This document shows, in pieces, positions 24,422 through 32,277 of a stretch of DNA of 64,000 nucleotides. This stretch comes from Blastococcus sp. URHD0036 (lineage in GTDB: Bacteria > Actinomycetota > Actinomycetes > Mycobacteriales > Geodermatophilaceae): positions 124,001 through 188,000 of the forward strand of contig NZ_JNIK01000016.1 of the NCBI RefSeq assembly GCF_000701365.1. Reading direction: 5' to 3'. The notes under the pieces were generated by a model, which was not told the origin of the DNA, made no database searches, and saw only the letters and a list, made by a program, of their open reading frames with translations. How positions within the stretch are numbered: the stretch's first letter is position 1; each line of letters starts with the position of its first letter. The translations under genes and the position numbers were made by a program.

Positions 24422-25702
24422 TTGTCCGCACCCGTCGTCCCGTCCGGATCCGGGCTGGAGGCCGTCGACCTCTCCGATCGGACGTTCTGGGCGCAGCCGC
24501 CCGAGGTGAAGCACGCCGTCCTCGACCAGTTGCGGGCCGAGGCGCCGTTCGCCTTCTTCGCCGAGCCGGAGATCCCGTACCTCCCGGTGGGGCCCGGCTA
24601 CCACGCGGTCACCCGCTACGCCGACCTCGAGGCGATCAGCTGCCGCCCGGACCTGTTCTCCTCGGGCGCGGGCGCGGTGTCGATCCAGGACATGCCGCCG
24701 GACCTCAACGAGTTCTACGGCTCGTTGATCAGCATGGACGACCCCCGGCACGCCAAGATCCGCCGCATCGTGGCCAAGGCCTTCACCCCGCGGATCCTGG
24801 AGGGGCTGGTCGGCTCCGTGCAGGCGGTCGCCGAGGACGTCGTCGCCCGGGCCCGGCGCACCGCCGAGGAGGGCGACGGCACGATCGACGTCGTCGCGGA
24901 CCTCGCCGCACCCATCCCGCTGCGGGTCATCTGCGACCTCATGGGCGTGCCCGACGAGGACCGCGCGATGGTGCTGCACGAGTCCAACGTGATCCTGTCC
25001 GGCGGCGACCCTGAGCTCATCGAGAGCGAGGAGCACGCCGTCGAGGCCTTCCTCACCGCCGGGGCGCTGCTCTCCGGGTTGATGACGCGGATGGCCGTCG
25101 AGCGCCGCAGCCACCCGGCCGACGACCTGACGACGGCGCTGGTGAACGCGGAGGTCGACGGCGAGCGGCTCACCGACCAGGAGATCGCCAGCTTCTTCAT
25201 CCTGCTCCTGGTCGCCGGCAACGAGACCACCCGCAACGCGATCTCCCAGGGCGTGCTGGCGCTGTCGGAGCACCCCGACCAGCGCGACCGCTGGGCCGCC
25301 GACCCCGGGCTCGACAAGACGGCGGTCGAGGAGATCGTGCGCTGGACCAGCCCGATCACCTGGATGCGCCGGACGGCGACCCAGGACGTCGAGCTCTCCG
25401 GCCGGTCGTTCCCGGCGGGCACCAAGTTCCTGCTGTTCTACGCCGCGGCCAACCGCGACCCCGCCGTCTTCGCCGACCCGCACCGGTTCGACCTGGCCCG
25501 CGACCCCAACCCGCACGTCGGCTTCGGGTCGAAGGGCCCGCACTTCTGCCTGGGCGCGCACCTCGCCCGGCGGGAGATCTCCGTCGCCTTCCGCACGATC
25601 TTCCAGCAGTTGCCCGACCTCGAGGTGGTCGGACCCCCGGCGCGGCTGCAGTCCTCCTTCGTCAACGGCCTCAAGCGGCTCCCGGCGCGGCTCCCGCGGT
25701 GA
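24422..25702 (+). CDS. Cytochrome P450
   Basis: 426 residues, soluble bacterial class I P450. I-helix LLLVAGNETTRN (oxygen-activating acid-alcohol replaced by N-E-T-T), K-helix EEIVRW (ExxR), and heme loop FGSKGPHFCLGAHLAR with the cysteine thiolate are visible. The start is TTG 24422 behind GGAGG (24413-24417). A [3Fe-4S] ferredoxin gene overlaps its stop by 4 nt and supplies the electron donor; no ferredoxin reductase is nearby. Similar to CYP125/CYP142/CYP124-like or linalool-type P450s in its SPITWMRRTAT region, but the substrate cannot be told. Confidence 0.93.
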   Translation: MSAPVVPSGSGLEAVDLSDRTFWAQPPEVKHAVLDQLRAEAPFAFFAEPEIPYLPVGPGYHAVTRYADLEAISCRPDLFSSGAGAVSIQDMPPDLNEFYGSLISMDDPRHAKIRRIVAKAFTPRILEGLVGSVQAVAEDVVARARRTAEEGDGTIDVVADLAAPIPLRVICDLMGVPDEDRAMVLHESNVILSGGDPELIESEEHAVEAFLTAGALLSGLMTRMAVERRSHPADDLTTALVNAEVDGERLTDQEIASFFILLLVAGNETTRNAISQGVLALSEHPDQRDRWAADPGLDKTAVEEIVRWTSPITWMRRTATQDVELSGRSFPAGTKFLLFYAAANRDPAVFADPHRFDLARDPNPHVGFGSKGPHFCLGAHLARREISVAFRTIFQQLPDLEVVGPPARLQSSFVNGLKRLPARLPR

Positions 25703-25884
25703 CCCGGGTGCAGGTGGACCGCGAGCGGTGCATCAGCAGCGGCGTGTGCGAGCACGTCGCGCCGGCGGTGTTCGAGCTGGACGACGACGGCGTGCTCCAG
25801 GTGCTGCAGGCCGAGCCGGACGACCCGGCGGCGGCCGCCGAGGCGGTCCGGGGGTGCCCCAGCGGCGCGCTGAGTTTCAGCTGA
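25699..25884 (+). CDS. [3Fe-4S] ferredoxin
   Basis: 61 residues. Cysteines: one in DRERCISSG, one in GVCEHVAP and one in RGCPSGAL, with Ser where a fourth ligand of a [4Fe-4S] cluster would be, as in P450-linked [3Fe-4S] ferredoxins. GTG overlaps the P450 stop (GTGA). Its 3' end overlaps the convergent metB by 8 nt. Confidence 0.92.
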   Translation: MTRVQVDRERCISSGVCEHVAPAVFELDDDGVLQVLQAEPDDPAAAAEAVRGCPSGALSFS

Positions 25885-27013
25885 GGGCCCGCTCCAGGTC
25901 GGCGAGCAGGTCCTCGGCGTCCTCGATGCCCACCGACAGCCGCACCAGGTCGGACGGCACCTCCAGCGGTGACCCGGCGGCGCTGGCGTGGGTCATCCGG
26001 TGCGGGTGCTCGACCAGCGACTCGACCCCGCCCAGGGACTCGGCGAGGGTGAACAGCTCGGTGCGCTCGCAGAGCCGGAGCGCCGCCTCCTCGCCGCCGG
26101 CCAGCCGGACCGACACCATCCCGCCGAAGGCCGACATCTGCCGGGCCGCGATCGCGTGGCCGGGGTGCTCGGGCAGTCCGGGGTAGAGGACGGCGGACAC
26201 CTCGGGCCGCGCGGAGAGGAACTCCACGACCCGTTCGGCGTTGGCGCAGTGCCGGTCCATGCGGACGCCCAGGGTCTTGATCCCGCGCAGCACCAGCCAG
26301 GCGTCGAAGGGGCCGTTGACCGCGCCCATGGCGTTCTGGTGGAAGGCCAGCTGCTCGGCGAGGTCGGGGTCGGCCACCACGAGCGCGCCGCCGACGACGT
26401 CGGAGTGCCCGCCCAGGTACTTCGTCGTCGAGTGGACGACGACGTCCGCGCCGAGGGTCAGCGGCCGTTGCAGGTAGGGCGAGGCGAAGGTGTTGTCGAC
26501 GACGAGCAGCGCCCCGGCCGTGTGCGCGATCTCGGCCAGCCCGGCGATGTCGGCGATGTTGAGCAGCGGGTTGGTCGGCGTCTCGCACCACAGGACGGCG
26601 GTCGTGTCGCGCATCGCCGCACGGACGGCGGACAGGTCGCCCAGGTCGACCGGCGTGTGCTCCACCCCCCAGCGCGCGGCGACCTTCGACAGCAGCCGGA
26701 ACGTGCCGCCGTACGCGTCACCGGCCAGGACGACGTGGGAGCCGGGGGAGCAGACGGTGCGCAGCAGGGTGTCCTCGGCGGCCAGGCCGGAGGCGAAGGC
26801 CAGGCCGCGGCTGCCCTCCTCGAGGGCGGCCAGCGCCTCCTGCAGCGCGGTCCGGGTGGGGTTGGCGCTGCGGCTGTACTCGTAGCCGCCGCGCAGCCCG
26901 CCGACGCCGTCCTGCTTGTACGTCGTCGTCAGGTGCAGCGGCGGCACCACCGCCCCGGTCGCCGGGTCGGGGTCCTGCCCGGCGTGGATGGCCCTGGTGC
27001 TGAAACCCGTCAT
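25877..27013 (-). CDS. metB: Cystathionine gamma-synthase
   Basis: 378 residues, Cys/Met-metabolism PLP fold type I. Start FSTRAIHAGQDPDP, substrate loop YEYSRSANPTR, and PLP lysine in VVHSTTKYLGGHSDVVGG are typical. Joins O-acyl-homoserine and cysteine into cystathionine; cystathionine gamma-lyase activity is possible given the neighbour. The ATG overlaps the cbs stop (ATGA), so cbs-metB form an operon for interconversion of cysteine and homocysteine. Confidence 0.92.
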   Translation of the reverse strand: MTGFSTRAIHAGQDPDPATGAVVPPLHLTTTYKQDGVGGLRGGYEYSRSANPTRTALQEALAALEEGSRGLAFASGLAAEDTLLRTVCSPGSHVVLAGDAYGGTFRLLSKVAARWGVEHTPVDLGDLSAVRAAMRDTTAVLWCETPTNPLLNIADIAGLAEIAHTAGALLVVDNTFASPYLQRPLTLGADVVVHSTTKYLGGHSDVVGGALVVADPDLAEQLAFHQNAMGAVNGPFDAWLVLRGIKTLGVRMDRHCANAERVVEFLSARPEVSAVLYPGLPEHPGHAIAARQMSAFGGMVSVRLAGGEEAALRLCERTELFTLAESLGGVESLVEHPHRMTHASAAGSPLEVPSDLVRLSVGIEDAEDLLADLERALS

Positions 27014-28407
27014 GCGCCGACCGTAGGCGCGAGGCCCGCCAGGTGGCCGAGCACGTCCTGCCGGGTGACGACGCCGGCGGGCTTGCCGTCGACGTGCACG
27101 AGCAGGGCGTCGGCCGAGCCGAGGGCGGCCACCGCGGCGCTGACCGCCTCACCGGAGCCGATGATCGGCAACGGGGCCGACATGTGCGTCTCCACCCGGT
27201 CCGCGAGCGAGGCGCGGCCGGCGAACAGGGCGTCGAGCAGCACCTTCTCGTCGACGGAGCCCACGACCTCGCCCGCGGTCACCGGCGGCTCGGCGCGCAC
27301 GACCGGCAGCTGGCTGACGCCGTACTCGCGGAGGATGTCGATGGCGTCGCGGACGGTCTCCTTCGGGTGGGTGTGCACCAGAGTCGGGGTCGCGCCGGAC
27401 TTCGCGTGCAGCAGCTCGCCGACGGTCTCGCCCGAGGTCGTCGAGTCGAGGAACCCGTAGTCGGCCATCCAGTCGTCGTTGAAGATCTTGTTCAGGTAGC
27501 CGCGACCGCCGTCGGGCAGGAGCACCACCATCACGTCGTCCTTCGTCAGCTGCTCGGCGGCGCGCAGCGCGGCCGCGACCGCCATGCCGCAGGAGCCGCC
27601 GACCAGCAGGCCCTCCTCGCGGGCCAGCCGCCGGGTCATCGCGAACGAGTCGCCGTCGGAGACCGGGATGATCTGGTCGGCGATCTCCCGGTCGTAGGTC
27701 GAGGGCCAGAAGTCCTCGCCGACGCCCTCGACCAGGTACGGCCGGCCGGTGCCGCCGGAGTAGACCGAGCCCTCGGGGTCGGCGCCGACGATGCGCACCC
27801 GGCCGCCGGAGACCTCCTTCAGGTACCGCCCGATGCCGCTGATCGTGCCGCCGGTGCCCATGCCGGTGACGAAGGTGGTGATCCGGCCCTCGGTCTGCGC
27901 CCAGATCTCCGGGCCGGTCGTCTCGTAGTGCGACTGCGGGTTGGCCGGGTTGGAGTACTGGTCGGGCTTCCAGCCGCCGGGCGTCTCGCGGGCCAGCCGG
28001 TCGGACACCGAGTAGTACGAGCGCGGATCGGACGGGTCGACGGCGGTGGGGCAGACGACGACCTCGGCGCCGTAGGCCTTCAGGACGTTGATCTTCTCCT
28101 GGCCGACCTTGTCGGGGCAGATGAAGATGCACCGGTAGCCGCGCTGCTGGGCGACCAGCGCCAGGCCGATTCCGGTGTTGCCGCTGGTCGGCTCCACGAT
28201 CGTGCCGCCCGGCTGCAGGGCCCCGCTGGCCTCCGCGGCGTCGACCATCCGGACGGCGATGCGGTCCTTCACCGACCCGCCGGGGTTGAGGTACTCGACC
28301 TTGGCCAGCACCAGGGGCGCGTCGGGGCCCAGATCGCGGGTGACCGACCGCAGCCGGACCAGCGGGGTGTCGCCGACCAGGTCGACGACGGACTCGGCGT
28401 ACTGCAC
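27010..28407 (-). CDS. cbs: Cystathionine beta-synthase
   Basis: 465 residues. PLP lysine in [20 protein letters not shown] binding loop, GTGGTISG phosphate loop, and a C-terminal pair of CBS domains (from about residue 340, [19 protein letters not shown] then [19 protein letters not shown]). Condenses serine and homocysteine to cystathionine. GTG start with AGGAGG 7 nt upstream; the longer frame is not supported. No heme-binding N-terminal extension, as in other bacterial forms. Operon with metB. Confidence 0.94.
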   Translation of the reverse strand: MQYAESVVDLVGDTPLVRLRSVTRDLGPDAPLVLAKVEYLNPGGSVKDRIAVRMVDAAEASGALQPGGTIVEPTSGNTGIGLALVAQQRGYRCIFICPDKVGQEKINVLKAYGAEVVVCPTAVDPSDPRSYYSVSDRLARETPGGWKPDQYSNPANPQSHYETTGPEIWAQTEGRITTFVTGMGTGGTISGIGRYLKEVSGGRVRIVGADPEGSVYSGGTGRPYLVEGVGEDFWPSTYDREIADQIIPVSDGDSFAMTRRLAREEGLLVGGSCGMAVAAALRAAEQLTKDDVMVVLLPDGGRGYLNKIFNDDWMADYGFLDSTTSGETVGELLHAKSGATPTLVHTHPKETVRDAIDILREYGVSQLPVVRAEPPVTAGEVVGSVDEKVLLDALFAGRASLADRVETHMSAPLPIIGSGEAVSAAVAALGSADALLVHVDGKPAGVVTRQDVLGHLAGLAPTVGA

Positions 28408-28508
28408 GGCGGTTCCTCCTCTGCGGCGCCCGCGGCAGGCGCCCGCCCCCATCCCACCACCCGCCCCCCGTCCCGGCCGCCCGCGCTGCGCAGGGCCAGG
28501 ATGGGGCC

Positions 28509-29516
28509 ATGACCTCGTCTCCTCCCTCCCGGACGCTCGGCGACGGGCTGCAGGTGCCGGCCCTCGGACTCGGCTGCATGGGCATGAGCCAGATGTACGG
28601 AGCCGCCGACCGCGCGGAGTCGATCGCGACGATCGCCCGGGCGCTGGACCTCGGCGTGACCTTCCTCGACACCTCTGACGTCTACGGCGACGGGCACAAC
28701 GAGGAACTCGTCGGCGAGGCGATCGACGGCCGCCGCGACGAGGTGCAGCTGGCCACGAAGTTCTCGCTCTCCCGGGGGGAGGGCCGGATGCGGATCGACG
28801 GCCGGCCGGAGAACGTGCGGGCCTGCGCCGAGGCGAGCCTGCGCCGGCTGGGCGTCGACACCATCGACCTCTACTACCAGCACCGCGTCGACCCGACGGT
28901 CCCGATCGAGGACACCGTGGGCGCCATGGCCGAGCTCGTGCAGCAGGGCAAGGTGCGCCACCTCGGGCTGTCGGAGGCCAGCGCCGCGTCGATCCGCCGC
29001 GCGGTGGCCGTGCACCCGATCGCGGCGCTGCAGAGCGAGTGGTCGCTGTGGACCCGGGACCTCGAGGTGGAGGTGCTGGGGGTCGCCCGGGAGCACGGGA
29101 TCGGCATCGTGCCGTACAGCCCGCTCGGTCGCGGGTTCCTCACCGGTGCGATCACCAGCCCGGCCGACTTCGAGGACGACGACGCCCGCCGGAGCATGCC
29201 GCGGTTCCAGGGCGAGGCCTTCACGGCCAACCTGCGGCTGGTCGAGGCCGTCCGCGCGATGGCGGAGGAGCGGGGTGCCACGGCGGGGCAGCTGGCGCTG
29301 GCGTGGGTGCTGGCGCAGGGGCCGGACGTCGTCCCGATCCCCGGCACGAAGCGCCGCAGCTACCTCGAGGAGAACGTGGGCGCCCTCGCGGTGACCTTGA
29401 CCGACGACGACCTGCGCCGGCTGGCCGAGATCGCCCCGCCCGACGTCGCGGCGGGCGCGCGGTACAGCGCCGTGGCGCCCGGCTACGGCGACAGCCCGGA
29501 GCGGAGGGCCGCGTGA
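28509..29516 (+). CDS. Aldo/keto reductase
   Basis: 335 residues, TIM barrel. Catalytic tetrad: Asp and Tyr in FLDTSDVYG, Lys in LATKFSLS, His in [13 protein letters not shown]-binding segment [15 protein letters not shown] at the C-terminus. Similar to AKR13/yakc-type oxidoreductases acting on aldehydes. The stop overlaps the XdhC-like gene (GTGA). Upstream it diverges from cbs. Confidence 0.9.
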   Translation: MTSSPPSRTLGDGLQVPALGLGCMGMSQMYGAADRAESIATIARALDLGVTFLDTSDVYGDGHNEELVGEAIDGRRDEVQLATKFSLSRGEGRMRIDGRPENVRACAEASLRRLGVDTIDLYYQHRVDPTVPIEDTVGAMAELVQQGKVRHLGLSEASAASIRRAVAVHPIAALQSEWSLWTRDLEVEVLGVAREHGIGIVPYSPLGRGFLTGAITSPADFEDDDARRSMPRFQGEAFTANLRLVEAVRAMAEERGATAGQLALAWVLAQGPDVVPIPGTKRRSYLEENVGALAVTLTDDDLRRLAEIAPPDVAAGARYSAVAPGYGDSPERRAA

Positions 29517-29974
29517 GCGCCGAGCGGGTCCTCGTCGCCGTCTTCGCCTCACCCGTCGCCGACGTGCTCCTGCGCTGGGCGCCGGAGCTGGGCTACCGGA
29601 CGGCGCTGCTCGACCCGGATCCCGACCGCGGGGCCGGGGCGCTCCGGATCGAGGATCTCGACGTCCCCGTCGAGGCCGCCGACGTCGTCGTCACCGACCA
29701 CCACCGGCCGGAGCTCGGCGAGGTGCTGCGCGACGTGCTGGCCGGCCCGGCGCGCTGGGTCGGGCTGATGGGCAACCCACGGCACGAGGGCCCGCACATC
29801 GCGGCGCTGACCGCGCTGGGTGTGCCGGCGGCCGACATCGCGCGGGTGCACCGCCCGATCGGGCTCGACATCGGGTCGAAGGCGCCCGCGGAGATCGCGC
29901 TCAGCACCCTCGCCGGGCTGCTGGCCGACCGGAACGGCCGCGCCGGCGGCCAGGCGCACGGCCGCCCAGCCTGA
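29513..29974 (+). CDS. XdhC-like Rossmann-domain protein, short
   Basis: 153 residues. Corresponds to the C-terminal Rossmann part of XdhC/CoxI proteins ([68 protein letters not shown]). The N-terminal cysteine-bearing XdhC_CoxI domain that handles sulfurated molybdenum cofactor is absent. No molybdenum hydroxylase gene is in the window. Coupled to the aldo/keto reductase by GTGA. Role in cofactor insertion is therefore uncertain. Confidence 0.8.
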   Translation: MSAERVLVAVFASPVADVLLRWAPELGYRTALLDPDPDRGAGALRIEDLDVPVEAADVVVTDHHRPELGEVLRDVLAGPARWVGLMGNPRHEGPHIAALTALGVPAADIARVHRPIGLDIGSKAPAEIALSTLAGLLADRNGRAGGQAHGRPA

Positions 29975-29976
29975 GC

Positions 29977-30780
29977 TCAGGCGGAGGTCGGCGGCTTCAG
30001 GCGGGCCAGGGCCGCCTCGTGCAGCAGCCCGTTCGTGGCCAGGGCGCTGCCGCCGGTCGGGCCCGGCGTCCCGCTGACGTCGGTGAAGGTGCCACCGGCC
30101 TCGCGCACGATCACGTCGAGCGCGGCGAGGTCCCACACGGAGACCTCGGGCTCGCAGGCCACGTCGACCGCGCCCTCGGCGAGCAGCACGTAGCTCCAGA
30201 AGTCGCCGTAGGCGCGGGTGCGCCACACGTCGCGGGTCAGGTCGAGGAAGCCGTCGAGCATGCCGCGCTCCTCCCAGCCCGACAGGGAGGAGTAGCTGAG
30301 GCTCGCGTCGGCCAGCTCGGCCACCCCCGACACCCGGCAGCGGGTCGCGGACTCCAGGCGCCGGCCGGTCCAGGCGCCCACGCCCTTGGCCGCCCACCAG
30401 CGCCGGTTGAGCGCCGGCGCGGAGACGAGCCCGACGACCGGCTCGTCGCCGTCGAACAGGGCGATGAGCGTGGCCCAGACGGGTACGCCGCGGACGAAGT
30501 TCTTGGTGCCGTCGATGGGGTCCAGCACCCAGCGGCGCGGCCCGTGCCCGGTCGTGCCCATCTCCTCGCCGAGGACGGCGTCGCGGGTCCGGGCGCGGGC
30601 CAGGGTGATCCGCAGCTGCTCCTCGACGGCCCGGTCGGCGTCGGTGACCGGGGTGAGGTCCGGCTTGGTGTCGACCTGGAGGTCCTGTGCCTTGAACCGG
30701 TCCATGCTGATGGAGTCGGCCTGATCGGCCAGTACGTGCGCCAGGTGCATGTCCCCGGTGTGGTCGCGCCCCGACGTCAT
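29977..30780 (-). CDS. hisN: Inositol monophosphatase family, histidinol-phosphatase type
   Basis: 267 residues. Motifs TPVTDADRAVEEQLR, LGEEMG (first metal Glu), WVLDPIDGTKNFVRG (DPIDGT) and VWDLAALDVIVREAGG are those of the IMPase family. The NFVRGVPVWATLIAL form is typical of actinobacterial HisN, the histidinol-phosphate phosphatase, but inositol-1-phosphatase cannot be excluded. ATG start; TAGGTT 8 nt upstream suggests a leaderless transcript. The 44 nt to the divergent DUF2087 gene hold both promoters. Confidence 0.85.
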   Translation of the reverse strand: MTSGRDHTGDMHLAHVLADQADSISMDRFKAQDLQVDTKPDLTPVTDADRAVEEQLRITLARARTRDAVLGEEMGTTGHGPRRWVLDPIDGTKNFVRGVPVWATLIALFDGDEPVVGLVSAPALNRRWWAAKGVGAWTGRRLESATRCRVSGVAELADASLSYSSLSGWEERGMLDGFLDLTRDVWRTRAYGDFWSYVLLAEGAVDVACEPEVSVWDLAALDVIVREAGGTFTDVSGTPGPTGGSALATNGLLHEAALARLKPPTSA

Positions 30781-30788
30781 GGACACCG

Positions 30789-30816
30789 AACCTAGCGGGC
30801 CCGGGCTGGTTACCGT
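30789..30816. promoter_or_regulatory. Divergent -10 boxes (hisN / DUF2087 gene)
   Basis: Minus TAGGTT (30794-30789) serves the gene starting at 30780. Plus TACCGT (30811-30816) ends 7 nt before GTG 30824. Confidence 0.45.
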
Positions 30817-30823
30817 CGCAGGT

Positions 30824-31372
30824 GTGGACGCCAGACCCGACGCGATGACCGTCGCGGGGCTGCTCGCCGACCCGACCCGCCTCAAGGTGGTGGCGGCGCT
30901 GGCGCTCGGCGCGGGGACGATCGAGGAGGTCGCCGAGGCCTCCGGGCTCTCGCTCAAGGACGTCGCGCTGGCCGCCCGGCGGCTGGCCCGCGCCGGGCTC
31001 GTGCGCCGCGACCGGCACGCGCTGGAGCTGCTGACCGAGCGGTTCGGTGCCGCTGCCCGCGCCGCGGCGGAGTCCGCGCCCCGGCCCGAGCCGCTGTCGG
31101 ACGACCCCGCCGAGGACGCCGTCCTGTCGGCGTTCGTCCGGGACGGCCGGCTGGTCTCGATCCCGGCGCAGGCGACCAAGCGGCGGGTGGTGCTCGAGCA
31201 CCTGGTCCGGGTGTTCGACGCCGGCGTCCGCTACCCCGAGCGGGAGGTCAACGCCCTGCTGGCCGTCTGGCACCCCGACACCGCGGCGCTGCGGCGGTAC
31301 CTGGTCGACGCGGGGCTGCTCACCCGCGAAGCCGGGGTCTACTGGCGCAGCGGCGGCTGGGTCGACGTCTGA
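30824..31372 (+). CDS. DUF2087 winged-helix transcription regulator
   Basis: 182 residues. N-terminal ArsR-like winged helix (LADPTRLKVVAALALGAGT, EVAEASGLSLKDVALAARRL) followed by a DUF2087 domain (RRVVLEHLVRVFDAGVRYPE, EVNALLAVWHPDTAALRRYL). No metal-binding cysteines of ArsR sensors are present. The leaderless GTG start is supported by TACCGT. Target unknown; it may regulate itself and the divergent hisN. Followed 18 nt later by repeat copy B. Confidence 0.87.
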   Translation: MDARPDAMTVAGLLADPTRLKVVAALALGAGTIEEVAEASGLSLKDVALAARRLARAGLVRRDRHALELLTERFGAAARAAAESAPRPEPLSDDPAEDAVLSAFVRDGRLVSIPAQATKRRVVLEHLVRVFDAGVRYPEREVNALLAVWHPDTAALRRYLVDAGLLTREAGVYWRSGGWVDV

Positions 31373-31389
31373 GCCTGGCGGCGCGACAG

Positions 31390-31446
31390 GCGTTGTCCCT
31401 CTGCCGGCCACTCTGCCCGGCCGTCTGGCCGATCGCGGGACAACGC
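31390..31446 (+). repeat. 57-nt structured intergenic repeat, copy B
   Basis: Same ends (GCGTTGTCCC 31390-31399, GGGACAACGC 31437-31446), same inner stem CGGCCA/TGGCCG and same total length as copy A. The 5-nt internal loops and 15-nt apical loop differ. Begins 17 nt after a stop codon and 45 nt before the next gene on the same strand. Confidence 0.8.
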
Positions 31447-31491
31447 CCGAACTCGGTCGACCGCGCCGGTTCCTGGCTCCACACTCGTCCG

Positions 31492-32229
31492 GTGCCCGAC
31501 GCCGACGACTTCCGCGCCCTGGCCCGGTCCTCGCCGTGGCTGTGGTCGACGCTGCGGTTCACGTTCCGGCAGACGCGCTCAGCGGGGGCGGTCCGCGCCA
31601 CGCTGCGCCGCCCGGACGCCCTCCGGGTCGAGACCATCGACGGGACGCTGGTCCAGGTCGTCCACGGGCGTGCGGGTGCCGGACGGCCGGCCCCCGTGCT
31701 GCGCGCCGACGGGCTGGTCGCCGGGGCCCGGGAGTACCTGGACCGGGACGGCGACCCGATGTGGCAGAACTACTTCTTCGTCGCCCTGCTCGACCCGGTC
31801 GAGCTCGCGGACGGGCAGGACCGGGAGACCGGTGGGCCCGCCGGCCCGCCGCTGCGGATCGAGGACGTGCACGAGGTCGACCACGGCGGGCGCCCGGCGT
31901 GGGAGGCCGTCGTCGCGGCGACGGCCACCTACGAGCCCCGCTGTGCCTGCTGCTCCCTGCTGCACGACCCGTGCATCGACCGGCTGGAGTACGACGACGC
32001 CGCCCAGCGGTTCGCCGACGTGGTCTACCCGACCGCGACCCGGGTCCGGCTCGACGTCGGCACCGGGGTGTGCGTGCTGACCGAGGCGCTCGACGGTACC
32101 TATGCCGGGGACGGGCACGAGGTGCTGATCGAGGCCGTCGACGAGCCGACGGACGACGCCCTGTTCGTCGAACCGCCCCGACCGCCGGAGCACGGCTGGA
32201 GTGCCGTCCCCCGGCCCGGCAGGCAGTAG
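31492..32229 (+). CDS. Hypothetical protein
   Basis: 245 residues, not recognised. Begins with a Trp/Arg helix (FRALARSSPWLWSTLRFTFR) and carries a cysteine cluster near the middle (RCACCSLLHDPCIDRLEY) that could bind a metal. Several beta-like segments follow (ATRVRLDVGTGVCVLTEAL). No signal peptide. GTG start chosen close to a CACACT box, weaker than the other leaderless boxes. The stop is followed by a strong terminator. Confidence 0.65.
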   Translation: MPDADDFRALARSSPWLWSTLRFTFRQTRSAGAVRATLRRPDALRVETIDGTLVQVVHGRAGAGRPAPVLRADGLVAGAREYLDRDGDPMWQNYFFVALLDPVELADGQDRETGGPAGPPLRIEDVHEVDHGGRPAWEAVVAATATYEPRCACCSLLHDPCIDRLEYDDAAQRFADVVYPTATRVRLDVGTGVCVLTEALDGTYAGDGHEVLIEAVDEPTDDALFVEPPRPPEHGWSAVPRPGRQ

Positions 32230-32273
32230 CCGGCGCCGGGACCCCTGCCGCACGGCAGGGATCCCGGCGCCGG
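32230..32273. terminator. Bidirectional terminator
   Basis: 12-bp outer stem (32230-32241 with 32262-32273), one mismatch, then 8 bp (32243-32250 with 32253-32260). It lies between convergent genes. Confidence 0.85.
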
Positions 32274-32277
32274 TCGG

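Noticed and set aside
27010-28508. Riboswitch before cbs-metB
   Set aside because: The 100-nt region before cbs has no SAM or cobalamin riboswitch-like conserved core; only a standard Shine-Dalgarno is visible.
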